A DNA stretch of 64,000 nt, taken from positions 179,533 through 243,532 of the forward strand of contig NZ_LN875034.1 of NCBI RefSeq assembly GCF_001282685.1, read 5' to 3'. Shown in pieces: positions 52,766 through 61,455 of the stretch. The position numbers and the translations under genes were made by a program. The DNA comes from Niameybacter massiliensis (GTDB lineage: Bacteria; Bacillota; Clostridia; Lachnospirales; Cellulosilyticaceae). Each line of letters opens with the position of its first letter. Position 1 is the stretch's first letter. The notes under the pieces are model-generated. The model saw nothing but the letters and a program-made list of their open reading frames with translations. It was not told the origin of the DNA and ran no database searches.

Positions 52766-53947
52766 ATGACATTTCAAACATTGTGTAAAAGATTATGGAA
52801 GAAAAGTTGTAGAATTATAAATCGATTAAAGCAGTTCACTAGGGGGATACAGTATAAAAATGAAATAGAAATACTTTTGGAAGAGATAGAGGAAAAGCAG
52901 TTACCAGTTATAATCTTTCTTGATATAGTAGATTGGGATATTCCATTATTTCAAAGACCTCAACATATGGCTAAATGTTTAGCTAAAGAAGGATATACCT
53001 ATTTATTCTTTACTACGAATACCTATGATGATATAAATAGTTTTAAACAACAGGATAATAACTTATACATTATTAATAACGTTTTTAAGAAAAAGATAAT
53101 AGATACAATTCAATTAAGACATAAATATATACAGTTATATTCTACAGATATGAAGACTACTGTTGCAGATATAGAAAAGTACAAGAAATTAGGTTATAAA
53201 TTAATTTATGAATATATTGATGAGATTGCGCCGGAACTTTATGGAAGTGATATTCCGCAAATAGCTCTAAAAAAGCATACTTATATTTTAAAGGATGAAG
53301 AAATCTTTATGGTATGTACGGCTAGAAAGCTTTATCAAGAAACCATTGCTATTAGAGAATTAAATAGAGTACAACTTATAACAAATGGTGTAGAATATAA
53401 TCATTTTAGTGAACAAAGAGATAAAGTTGTGAAAACTAAAGAACAAAGAGTAATTGGTTATTTCGGAGCATTTGCGAGTTGGTTTGACTATGACTTGGTA
53501 AAATATGTAGCACAGCAATGTAAAGAATATAAATTCTTATTTATAGGATGGGAGTATGATAATTCACTTAGTAAAAGTGATATAAGCGATTTAGAAAATG
53601 TGACAATATTAGGCCCTATAAATTATACAGAGTTACCTATATATGCAGCAGAATTTGATGTATCTATTATTCCTTTTAAGGTTAATGAAATTACAGAGTC
53701 TACATCACCTATAAAATTATTTGAATATATGGCACTAGGAAGACCTGTTGTAACAACAGCAATGCCAGAATGCATGCTATATGAACCCGTTCTTATTGCA
53801 AGGGATAGAGAAGAGTTTGTGCTTAAGTTAAGGGAAGCTATTAGGTTACAAGATAATGCAAAATATCTTAGTAAGCTAAATGAATGTGCTTTAGAGAATA
53901 CATGGCAAGCAAAAGCCAAGGATCTTATTAAACTAATCCAGAGTTGA
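52766..53947 (+). CDS. Glycosyltransferase (GT-B fold, GT1/GT4-like)
   Basis: 393 aa. N-terminal domain from about 45 (VIIFLDIVDWDIPLFQRPQH). The C-terminal half has the GT-B pattern VIGYFGAFASWFDYDLVKYV, VTILGPINYTELPIYAAEFD, and SPIKLFEYMALGRPVVTTAM with the E of the EX7E region. It resembles the central domain of the next gene (ELPAYLQHSDYAILPFE, SPLKIFEYICMNKVV), so the two probably share an origin. Donor and acceptor sugars unknown. Fourth gene of the rmlA operon. Confidence 0.88.
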   Translation: MTFQTLCKRLWKKSCRIINRLKQFTRGIQYKNEIEILLEEIEEKQLPVIIFLDIVDWDIPLFQRPQHMAKCLAKEGYTYLFFTTNTYDDINSFKQQDNNLYIINNVFKKKIIDTIQLRHKYIQLYSTDMKTTVADIEKYKKLGYKLIYEYIDEIAPELYGSDIPQIALKKHTYILKDEEIFMVCTARKLYQETIAIRELNRVQLITNGVEYNHFSEQRDKVVKTKEQRVIGYFGAFASWFDYDLVKYVAQQCKEYKFLFIGWEYDNSLSKSDISDLENVTILGPINYTELPIYAAEFDVSIIPFKVNEITESTSPIKLFEYMALGRPVVTTAMPECMLYEPVLIARDREEFVLKLREAIRLQDNAKYLSKLNECALENTWQAKAKDLIKLIQS

Positions 53948-53960
53948 AAGGAAGTAAAAC

Positions 53961-56900
53961 ATGAAAGAGATTAATAGTAAAGAGTATTGGAGTGAAAGAT
54001 TTAAAACCAAGGATTGGGATGCTAAAGGTGGAGAAGCTCAAAGCCAATTTTTTTATAAACTCGCTTTAAAAATGCTACCAAAGTGGTTAGAGAAAGAAAT
54101 TATGCAAGAAGAATATAGTATTTGTGATATAGGATGTGCTGAAGGAGATGGGACAGCAATACTATATAATAAATTTTTCAATTCAAAAGTGTATGGAGTA
54201 GATTTTGCAGCAGATGCTATAGAATTAGCAGAGAAAAAATATACAGGAATAAGCTTTAATACAGGTGATGTTAATGACTTTATATGTGAACAAGATATAC
54301 TATTTTCATCTAATACATTAGAGCACTTTAGAAATCCATGGAAATTAGTAAAAGGCCTTATGAATGGGGGACAAAAGTATACTATTTTATTGTTACCTCT
54401 TAACGAAATGAATTTAATAGACGAACATTTTTCTCAATTTGAACTAGAGTCTATACCCTTAAAAATACAAAGTGGCACATTAGTATATTATGATATAGTA
54501 GACTGTACAAATTTACCAAATACAGCATGGACAGGAGAACAAATTTTACTCGTATATGCGCATGCTGAGGAAGTCTCTCTTTATCAATATACATTAGATG
54601 GAATGATAAATAATACGAAATTAGAAGCAGAACAATATTTGATGCGAGAACTAGAGGATAAAATTAGTTTACTAGAAAGTAATAATGAACAGCTTATTAT
54701 AGATATTGCTGACATGAAGCAGCTAGAAGAAGAATTAAAAAATAAATTACATATACAAGGGGAAGAGCACCAAAGTATAGTAAATCAAATTCTTCAAAAG
54801 ACTGATTTAATGGAAGAAGAGAAAGAAGAATTAAGAACAGCAGTTATTAAACTAGAAAAAGAACTAGAAGGTTTACAAAAAAATTATGATAAAGTTCAGG
54901 AAGCAAAAAAACATGAAGAACAACTTATAGAAGAATATAAAGAGAAGTTAGATATATTACAAATGAGTAAAGAAAGTGAAGAAGAAATAGAAGACTTACA
55001 AAAGCAAAATAATGCACTTAATGTAACTATTACTAATCTTTCTCAACAAGTACAAGAATATAATGATATGCTTTATACGGCAAATGTTCAAAATGAGCGA
55101 CTTAATTCAGCGTTATGGAAAATACACTCTTCAACTTTCTGGAAAGTAGCAACTAAATACTATCATGTACGAGATAATACACCATTAAAGTATCCATTTA
55201 AAGCGTTAAGAAAAGTAAAAAGAATGATTACACATACTACACCAGAATCAACTACTATGGATACAGTAGTAGGACAAGCTCCTATTATATTTGAAAATAA
55301 AATAGTTCATGAGAAAGACAGAAGCGTGTTTATTTTTGCTGGTGTAGCATACTACGATATTGGTGGCGGACAAAGAAGTGCACAACTTGCAAAGACTTTC
55401 TATAAGATGGGATATGATGTGCATTACGTTTATGCTTATGATTCAAGTGAAAAAGATAAGGTAACGATTGATTTACCAGTAAGAGCACATATCCATATAG
55501 ATGAATTAACTACTGAATATGTAAAGAAAAATATAGGGAAAGATACATTCTTTATTTTTGAAATTCCTCATGATAAGTTTTATCCATATTTAAATCAAGC
55601 AAATTTATTAGGGATAAAAACAGTATATGAGCACATTGATAACTGGGAGACCTCGTTAGGAGGAGATTGGTTCCATTTAGATATTTATAAAGATTTCTTA
55701 AAACAAGCAGATGTACTTATAGCAACAGCGGCACTTTTACAGGAAAAACTTCAAGAAACAGTAAGAAAAGAATGGCCAGAACTTAATAAACAAGTATACT
55801 ATATGGCAAATGCTGTAGACTGTGAACTATTTGAAAGTTTACTTACACATAAAAAACCTAAAGATCTCATACAAGGAGAAAAAACATTGCTCTATTATGG
55901 ATCACTATGGGGTGAATGGTTTGACTGGAATCTTATCTTTGGAGTAGCAAAAGCCTTCCCATCCTATGCAATTAATTTAATTGGTGAGTATGAGGGGATA
56001 GTAGTGAAGCTGAAAAATATTCCTGAGAATGTACATTTTTTAGGGCTTAAAAAACAATTAGAATTACCAGCATATCTTCAGCATAGTGATTATGCTATAT
56101 TACCATTCGAGACATGTGAGATTGGAAAGTATGTATCACCTTTAAAAATATTTGAATATATTTGTATGAATAAAGTAGTGCTTTCTACTAAGTTGCCAGA
56201 TGTAGAAAATTATCCAAATGTTTATTATGGAGATACACCAGAAGAGTGGATAGACATACTTAAAACAAAGCCAGAACCAATCCAAAGTAATGCTGAATTT
56301 ATTAATAAACATAATTGGTATAATCGTTGTAATAGTATTGTAGAAGCATTAGATATGACAAAAACATACAAAGAGAAAATATCAGTTATTATTTTGAATC
56401 GTAATAATAAGAAAGTAATCTTTAGATGTATAGAAAGTTTAATAGTTAATAATAAATACGGATATGAAATTATTGTTGTAGATAATGATAGCTCAGATGG
56501 TTCCTATGAGCAACTTCAAGAAGAATATAGTGATAAAGTTAAAGTTATTCTTAATGATAAAAATGGATGTTCTTCAGGACGTAATTTAGGTGTGAAAAAT
56601 GCTACTGGAGACTACCTAGTGTTCTTAGATAGTGATCAATGGGTATGGGGAAGTAGTTGGCTAGATAAAGGGCTTGATATTCTACAAAAAGATAGAAATA
56701 TTGGAGCAGTAGGTTGGGCAGCAGGTTGGTTTAGTGAAGGTAGTGTAGGTGGGCCAATATGTGATTACTTACCAAACAGAGGAGTAGAAAAAAATGAGTT
56801 ATACCGTATGGATATTGCTTATTTAGGTACAGGAGGGATGATTCTCCAAAAGAAACTTTATGAAATGATTAAAGGATTTGATGAATACTACGATCCAACA

Positions 56901-57113
56901 TGTTATGAGGATACAGATTTTGCACTATCTATTAAACACCTAGGATTTGATCTTGCATATTGCCCATATATGACTATTTTCCATCTGCCACATCAAACAA
57001 CAAATTCAGGAAGTAAAACACATCAAGAACTGATGACACGAAATGGTGAATACTTTAAAAATAAATGGCAAGAAAGAAATGAACAATTTTTGAAAGTATA
57101 TTTAGATAACTAA
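53961..57113 (+). CDS. Four-part fusion: methyltransferase, coiled coil, GT-B glycosyltransferase, GT2 glycosyltransferase
   Basis: 1050 aa. Residues about 1-215 are a class I SAM methyltransferase (YSICDIGCAEGDGTAIL; VYGVDFAADAIELAEKKY). About 218-395 is a long Glu/Lys/Gln coiled coil. About 450-800 is a GT-B domain (FAGVAYYDIGGGQRSAQLAK; YYGSLWGEWFDWNLIFGVAK; SPLKIFEYICMNK). About 805-1050 is a GT2 domain (ISVIILNRNNKKVIFRCIES; IIVVDNDSSDGS; FLDSDQWVW; ED in CYEDTDFALS). Such a protein could cap or length-control a chain by methylation while adding two sugars, in the manner of coiled-coil molecular rulers like WbdD. That role is inferred. Confidence 0.88.
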   Translation: MKEINSKEYWSERFKTKDWDAKGGEAQSQFFYKLALKMLPKWLEKEIMQEEYSICDIGCAEGDGTAILYNKFFNSKVYGVDFAADAIELAEKKYTGISFNTGDVNDFICEQDILFSSNTLEHFRNPWKLVKGLMNGGQKYTILLLPLNEMNLIDEHFSQFELESIPLKIQSGTLVYYDIVDCTNLPNTAWTGEQILLVYAHAEEVSLYQYTLDGMINNTKLEAEQYLMRELEDKISLLESNNEQLIIDIADMKQLEEELKNKLHIQGEEHQSIVNQILQKTDLMEEEKEELRTAVIKLEKELEGLQKNYDKVQEAKKHEEQLIEEYKEKLDILQMSKESEEEIEDLQKQNNALNVTITNLSQQVQEYNDMLYTANVQNERLNSALWKIHSSTFWKVATKYYHVRDNTPLKYPFKALRKVKRMITHTTPESTTMDTVVGQAPIIFENKIVHEKDRSVFIFAGVAYYDIGGGQRSAQLAKTFYKMGYDVHYVYAYDSSEKDKVTIDLPVRAHIHIDELTTEYVKKNIGKDTFFIFEIPHDKFYPYLNQANLLGIKTVYEHIDNWETSLGGDWFHLDIYKDFLKQADVLIATAALLQEKLQETVRKEWPELNKQVYYMANAVDCELFESLLTHKKPKDLIQGEKTLLYYGSLWGEWFDWNLIFGVAKAFPSYAINLIGEYEGIVVKLKNIPENVHFLGLKKQLELPAYLQHSDYAILPFETCEIGKYVSPLKIFEYICMNKVVLSTKLPDVENYPNVYYGDTPEEWIDILKTKPEPIQSNAEFINKHNWYNRCNSIVEALDMTKTYKEKISVIILNRNNKKVIFRCIESLIVNNKYGYEIIVVDNDSSDGSYEQLQEEYSDKVKVILNDKNGCSSGRNLGVKNATGDYLVFLDSDQWVWGSSWLDKGLDILQKDRNIGAVGWAAGWFSEGSVGGPICDYLPNRGVEKNELYRMDIAYLGTGGMILQKKLYEMIKGFDEYYDPTCYEDTDFALSIKHLGFDLAYCPYMTIFHLPHQTTNSGSKTHQELMTRNGEYFKNKWQERNEQFLKVYLDN

Positions 57114-57139
57114 AAACTAGTATAAAAATAAGGTGAAGC

Positions 57140-57520
57140 ATGAAAAAATTAAAAAATCTAATAATGGTATTAATATGTCTTGTATGCGTATTTCTTATTG
57201 TATTTATTACAATGAAAAACGTAAATCCTATAATTGTTGAACGAGTAGATCCAATAGAAGTTAAGGCAGGAGAGGATTTCTATATATTTGAAGGTAAACC
57301 TACTATATCAGTATATGGTAAAGGATTTAAGGACGGGGATATTATTTTTATTAATAATCATCCTCAAAATAGTGCGGTAGGAGATTCGGGATGGATGACA
57401 TGTTTCGTTGATAGACAAGAGTATGCTGTTTCGGGAAAAATGGAGGTACAAGTAAAACGTATAAATGAAAAAGGAAGAGTCATAAAAAAATCTCAAAAGC
57501 TATATATAGTAGTAAAATAA
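57140..57520 (+). CDS. Small anchored extracellular protein, IPT/TIG-like
   Basis: 126 aa. One N-terminal signal-anchor helix (LIMVLICLVCVFLIVFIT, about 8-25). The exterior part of about 90 aa is an all-beta fold resembling an IPT/TIG immunoglobulin-like domain (ISVYGKGFKDGDIIFINNHP; a C-terminal KLYIVVK strand). Function unknown. It is the last gene before a hairpin and a gap of about 140 bp. It may bind glycan or the assembly machinery at the cell surface. Confidence 0.65.
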   Translation: MKKLKNLIMVLICLVCVFLIVFITMKNVNPIIVERVDPIEVKAGEDFYIFEGKPTISVYGKGFKDGDIIFINNHPQNSAVGDSGWMTCFVDRQEYAVSGKMEVQVKRINEKGRVIKKSQKLYIVVK

Positions 57521-57565
57521 GTATTTAAAATATAAGCTAATAAGTTTAGAAGATATTACAAAAGA

Positions 57566-57597
57566 TTAGGCTGATGGCATATAGGTCATCAGCCTAA
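57566..57597 (+). terminator. Hairpin after the IPT/TIG-like gene
   Basis: TTAGGCTGATG (57566-57576) faces CATCAGCCTAA (57587-57597). The stem is strong but is not followed by a T run on the plus strand, so termination may be partial. It marks a possible break in the polysaccharide operon; TATACT at about 57642 could restart transcription. Confidence 0.5.
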
Positions 57598-57663
57598 CTC
57601 ATTAAAACTATATTAATAAATTATCAGGAATTAGATAATATGTATACTAATTGAGGAGTACTT

Positions 57664-59208
57664 ATGAAAGAAATGACAGATGAATACATGTATAAACAAA
57701 TTAAGGAATTAGTAAACAAAATTTCAGTAGTAGAAAAAAAAGCTTTTAGTGCAACTATTATATTAGGATGTTTAGCTCACATGTTTATATTTATAAATGT
57801 ACTTCCTAACTGGGATAGTATGTATAATTTTGATAAACATTCTACATGGTTAAGTATGGGTAGGTGGTTTTTAGGACCAACAATGAATTTATCATCACCT
57901 TATGATATACCTTGGGTTATAGGAATATTATCGTTGATATTTTTAGGCGTGACAGCGATGATCTTAGTTAGGATATTAGAAATTAAAAGCGTAATTAATG
58001 CAATCCTTATAGGAGGTATACTAGTTACATTTCCAGCAGTAACAAGTACATTTTCATATTTATTTTTGTCAGATGCTTATATGTTGGGATTACTATTAGC
58101 AAGTATAGCAATTTTAATTACTAAAAAGTATAACAAAGGATTTTGGGTAGGAGGTATTGCTTTAGCATTATCCCTAGGAATCTACCAAGCAAACTTATCA
58201 TTTGCAGTATTATTGGCGATATTTGTAATAATAAATGAAACGCTAAAAGGTACTTCTAGTGGGAAAGAGAACATTGGATATGGATTAAGGTTTGTAGGAA
58301 CAAGTGTTATAGGAGTAGCGTTATATTATATAATACTTTATATGTTATTAAGTGCTACAGGCCAAACATTGGTTGATTATCAAGGAGCAAATGAAGGATT
58401 ATGTATTAATCTAGATGCAGTATTAAAAATTAAAAATGAATTTATAAATAGTTTTACAATGATAACAGGTGGAGATAAACCTATAATTACGTATCTTATA
58501 ATAGGAGTATTTATTTATCTTTTCATAGCTATTATATATCACTTAATACAACAAAAATGTTATAAAGATTTTTGGAAGATATGTATAGTTATCGCTAGTA
58601 TTCTGATAGCTCCATTTATTACGGGATATGCATACTTCATTTCACAGAATACTATTTACCATATGGTGATGAGAATGGGATGGGTTATATTTTTTATAGG
58701 AGCACTTGCTATAGGTGAAGGAATTGTTAATAAATTAAAAAGTAAATTACTTAGGTATACATTATTTTATGTACCGATAATAATGATAGGGATAATTATT
58801 TATAGTAATATACTTGTAGCTAATATATCATATGTAAACATGCATCAACGTTATGAAAAGGAGTATGCATTTACAATAAGATTATTAGAGGAATTACAAG
58901 GGAATAGAAATTATACTGAAGAAACACCGGTTGTATTTGTAGGAAATAGAGTAAATAACCAAGCAGAAAATATATATAATAAGGAAATAAAATATATTAC
59001 AGGAGCAGATGGAAATACATTCTTACCTACAGATTTTCATATAAAACAATTTATGAAGTATTATTTAGGAATAGGCTTACAGAATCCTAGCGAACAACAA
59101 TTAGAAAGTATTAATGATAATGAAATAGTAAAAAATATGTCAGTGTTTCCTCTGAGTGGATGTAGTGAATTAGTTAATGGTGTACTTGTTATAAAAATGG
59201 GAAATTAG
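57664..59208 (+). CDS. GtrII-like membrane glucosyltransferase-domain protein
   Basis: 514 aa with about ten to eleven membrane helices. A short cytoplasmic N-terminus is followed by AFSATIILGCLAHMFIFINV. The early external loop LPNWDSMYNFDKHSTWLSMGRWFLGP and the stretch SDAYMLGLLLASIAIL fit the GtrII family. These proteins move a sugar from a polyprenyl phosphate to a surface glycan outside the membrane. The C-terminal exterior part is about 100 aa. It stands 32 bp before the UbiA-type gene, hinting at use of the lipid-linked sugar made by the next genes. Confidence 0.82.
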   Translation: MKEMTDEYMYKQIKELVNKISVVEKKAFSATIILGCLAHMFIFINVLPNWDSMYNFDKHSTWLSMGRWFLGPTMNLSSPYDIPWVIGILSLIFLGVTAMILVRILEIKSVINAILIGGILVTFPAVTSTFSYLFLSDAYMLGLLLASIAILITKKYNKGFWVGGIALALSLGIYQANLSFAVLLAIFVIINETLKGTSSGKENIGYGLRFVGTSVIGVALYYIILYMLLSATGQTLVDYQGANEGLCINLDAVLKIKNEFINSFTMITGGDKPIITYLIIGVFIYLFIAIIYHLIQQKCYKDFWKICIVIASILIAPFITGYAYFISQNTIYHMVMRMGWVIFFIGALAIGEGIVNKLKSKLLRYTLFYVPIIMIGIIIYSNILVANISYVNMHQRYEKEYAFTIRLLEELQGNRNYTEETPVVFVGNRVNNQAENIYNKEIKYITGADGNTFLPTDFHIKQFMKYYLGIGLQNPSEQQLESINDNEIVKNMSVFPLSGCSELVNGVLVIKMGN

Positions 59209-59240
59209 TATAAAGATTATAAACAAGGAGAGAGACTATA

Positions 59241-60098
59241 ATGGAAATAATTAAATTAATGCGACCAAAACAATGGATTAAAAATCTATTTGTTTTTGCA
59301 GCACTTATATTTTCAATGAAATTTTTAAGTCCTTTTCATATAGGACAAGCAATGTTATGTTTTGTACTTTTTTGTATGATATCATCAAGTATATATATTC
59401 TTAATGATATTGTTGATGTAGAAAAAGATAGACTTCATCCTAAGAAGAAAAATAGACCTTTAGCTAAAGGAACAGTAAGTATTAAAGCAGCAGGAGGAGT
59501 AAGTATTATATTAATGATAAGTTCACTATTAGCAGGATTTTTATTTAATCCACTAGTAGGAACTGTGATTACTTTATATTTGATTAATAATTTAATTTAT
59601 TCATTTAAAATTAAACATATTGTTATTATGGATATAATTTCTATTGCTATAGGATTTATCTTAAGAGTAGTAGCAGGTGCATTTGCAATTGATGTAGGGA
59701 TTTCGGCATGGATCTTAGTTTGTACATTCTTTATTTCATTATTCCTTGGAATAGGAAAGCGAAGAGGAGAAATTTTAGCATTAGAGCATAATGCTCATGA
59801 CCATAGAGCAAATCTAAAAGATTATACAGAAGAATTTGTAAATCAAATAACCTCAATTGTTGTAGCATGTACAATTATGTCATACTCTCTTTATACATTT
59901 ACAGCATACGAACATATGTATATGATGTTGACTATCCCATTTGTAGTATATGGTATATTTAGATACCTTAACTTAATATATACGCAAGATGAAGGAGGAA
60001 ACCCAACAGAATTAGTTTTAACAGATAAATTAATTATCATAGATGTAGTACTTTGGGGATTTGTAAGCAGTGCTATATTATATTTAACCAATATATAG
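59241..60098 (+). CDS. UbiA-family polyprenyl-phosphate phosphoribosyltransferase (DPPR synthase-like)
   Basis: 285 aa with about eight helices. It starts IIKLMRPKQWIKNLFVFAAL. The Asp-rich motif NDIVDVEKDRLHPKKKNRPL (Asn55-Leu74) matches the decaprenyl-phosphate 5-phosphoribose synthase branch of UbiA (mycobacterial Rv3806c), not the quinone branch. The family joins PRPP to polyprenyl phosphate. It is followed 17 bp later by a HAD phosphatase, as expected for removing the 5-phosphate. DprE1/DprE2 epimerase genes are not present in the window, so the product could stay ribose. Confidence 0.88.
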   Translation: MEIIKLMRPKQWIKNLFVFAALIFSMKFLSPFHIGQAMLCFVLFCMISSSIYILNDIVDVEKDRLHPKKKNRPLAKGTVSIKAAGGVSIILMISSLLAGFLFNPLVGTVITLYLINNLIYSFKIKHIVIMDIISIAIGFILRVVAGAFAIDVGISAWILVCTFFISLFLGIGKRRGEILALEHNAHDHRANLKDYTEEFVNQITSIVVACTIMSYSLYTFTAYEHMYMMLTIPFVVYGIFRYLNLIYTQDEGGNPTELVLTDKLIIIDVVLWGFVSSAILYLTNI

Positions 60099-60114
60099 GA
60101 AGCGAGTTAAAAAA

Positions 60115-60747
60115 ATGAGTAAGAGATCAATAGCATTATTCGATATTGATGAAACAATTATTTCTAATGACTCTATGATATCCTTAATTAGGTATTCTTT
60201 TAAACATCATCCTAAGACACGAAAAGCGACTATAAAATTTGTAGGACAAGGAATAAAATATGTTTTTAAGTTAATAGATACTAAGCAAGTAAAGCAATCT
60301 GCATTTGAATGTATTAACTATTTAACAGAAAAAGATTTATATAAATTTTATAAACAACAAGTGTATTCATATATATATGAAGATGCATTTAAAGAAATAA
60401 AAAGGCTTAAAAAGGAAGGATACATAGTATTACTAATTACAGCATCACCTGAATGTTATATGAAATATTTCTTAGAAGTTGAGGAAATAGATGATGTAAT
60501 AGGAACAAGGTTTGAAAAAGTTGGTAGTAGATTTAGTAATAAAATAATAGGAGAAAACTGTAAGGGAGTGGAGAAGGTAAATAGAATTCATGAGTGGCTA
60601 ACAAGTAATAATGTTGAAATTGATTATGAAAATTCATATGCATTTTCAGACTCTATGAGTGATCTACCTATGTTTAAATTAGTAAAGAATAGCTATATTA
60701 TTAATAATAAAAAAGCAGACTATAATAATAAATTATATTGGAAGTAG
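60115..60747 (+). CDS. HAD-IB family phosphatase
   Basis: 210 aa. Motif I ALFDIDETIIS (Asp10, Asp12), motif II LLITASPE and motif IV AFSDSMSDLPMF give a full set of HAD residues of the SerB-like IB type. It has no signal peptide. Its place between the UbiA-type synthase and two SMR-like proteins suggests it removes the 5-phosphate from polyprenyl-phosphoribose. Phosphoserine phosphatase activity is possible but less likely here. Confidence 0.88.
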   Translation: MSKRSIALFDIDETIISNDSMISLIRYSFKHHPKTRKATIKFVGQGIKYVFKLIDTKQVKQSAFECINYLTEKDLYKFYKQQVYSYIYEDAFKEIKRLKKEGYIVLLITASPECYMKYFLEVEEIDDVIGTRFEKVGSRFSNKIIGENCKGVEKVNRIHEWLTSNNVEIDYENSYAFSDSMSDLPMFKLVKNSYIINNKKADYNNKLYWK

Positions 60748-60760
60748 TTGAGGAGTATAG

Positions 60761-61108
60761 ATGGAGAATAAAAAAGAATCAACTAAAGCGATAAAAGGTA
60801 TAATATTAATGATCTTAGCTTCTGTACTTACAGCTTTTGGGCAATTGAGTTGGAAGTTTTTTCAGACAGAAGGGCTTATATTTCTTTTTATAGGTTTTTT
60901 ATTGTATGGATTAGGGGCAATTGTTATGATGTTGGCTTTTAAAAATGGAGAATTATCTGTTTTGTACCCTTTAATGTGTACTGGTTATATTATTGCTTTA
61001 ATAAATGGAAAGACATTTTTAAATGAAAGCGTGAGTTTAACACAATATATAGGCATTACAGTGATTATGATAGGGATTATTTTTATGGGGATAGGGGGTA
61101 AGAAATGA
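60761..61108 (+). CDS. SMR/EamA-like small membrane transporter, subunit 1
   Basis: 115 aa with four helices (GIILMILASVLTAFGQLSWK, FIGFLLYGLGAIVMMLAF, LSVLYPLMCTGYIIALING, YIGITVIMIGIIFMGIGG). It resembles ArnE-type lipid-linked sugar flippase subunits in size and layout. Its stop overlaps the next gene's start by 4 bp, so the two proteins are probably made together as a heterodimer. Confidence 0.82.
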   Translation: MENKKESTKAIKGIILMILASVLTAFGQLSWKFFQTEGLIFLFIGFLLYGLGAIVMMLAFKNGELSVLYPLMCTGYIIALINGKTFLNESVSLTQYIGITVIMIGIIFMGIGGKK

Positions 61109-61434
61109 ATTATATTATCTTACTACTTATGACCTTATTGGGTGCATTAGGTGGCTTTTATTTGAAAATATCAACAGGAAAAGTAACTAATTTTATAGGC
61201 CTAATAGGCTGTAAAGAATTTTACATGGGCGGTTTCTTTTATTGTGTAGGTGCATTACTAAATATATATCTATTAAGATTTATCCCCTATAGTATAGTGA
61301 TGCCATTAAATGCATTAACATATATATGGGCATTTATACTTGGCGTTACAGTATTAAAAGAAAAGATTAATAAAGAGAAGGTTATAAGTGTTATTTTTAT
61401 AATTATAGGAGTTATTTTTCTAAGTATGAAATAA
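61105..61434 (+). CDS. SMR/EamA-like small membrane transporter, subunit 2
   Basis: 109 aa with four helices (IILLLMTLLGALGGFYLKIS; MGGFFYCVGALLNIYLLRFI; IVMPLNALTYIWAFILGVTV; VISVIFIIIGVIFLSM). It is the likely partner of the preceding protein, as ArnF is of ArnE. Paired SMR proteins of this type turn polyprenyl-phosphate sugars over in the membrane. Start overlaps the previous stop (ATGA). Confidence 0.82.
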   Translation: MNYIILLLMTLLGALGGFYLKISTGKVTNFIGLIGCKEFYMGGFFYCVGALLNIYLLRFIPYSIVMPLNALTYIWAFILGVTVLKEKINKEKVISVIFIIIGVIFLSMK

Positions 61435-61455
61435 TACTATTTAAAGGTAAAAATA

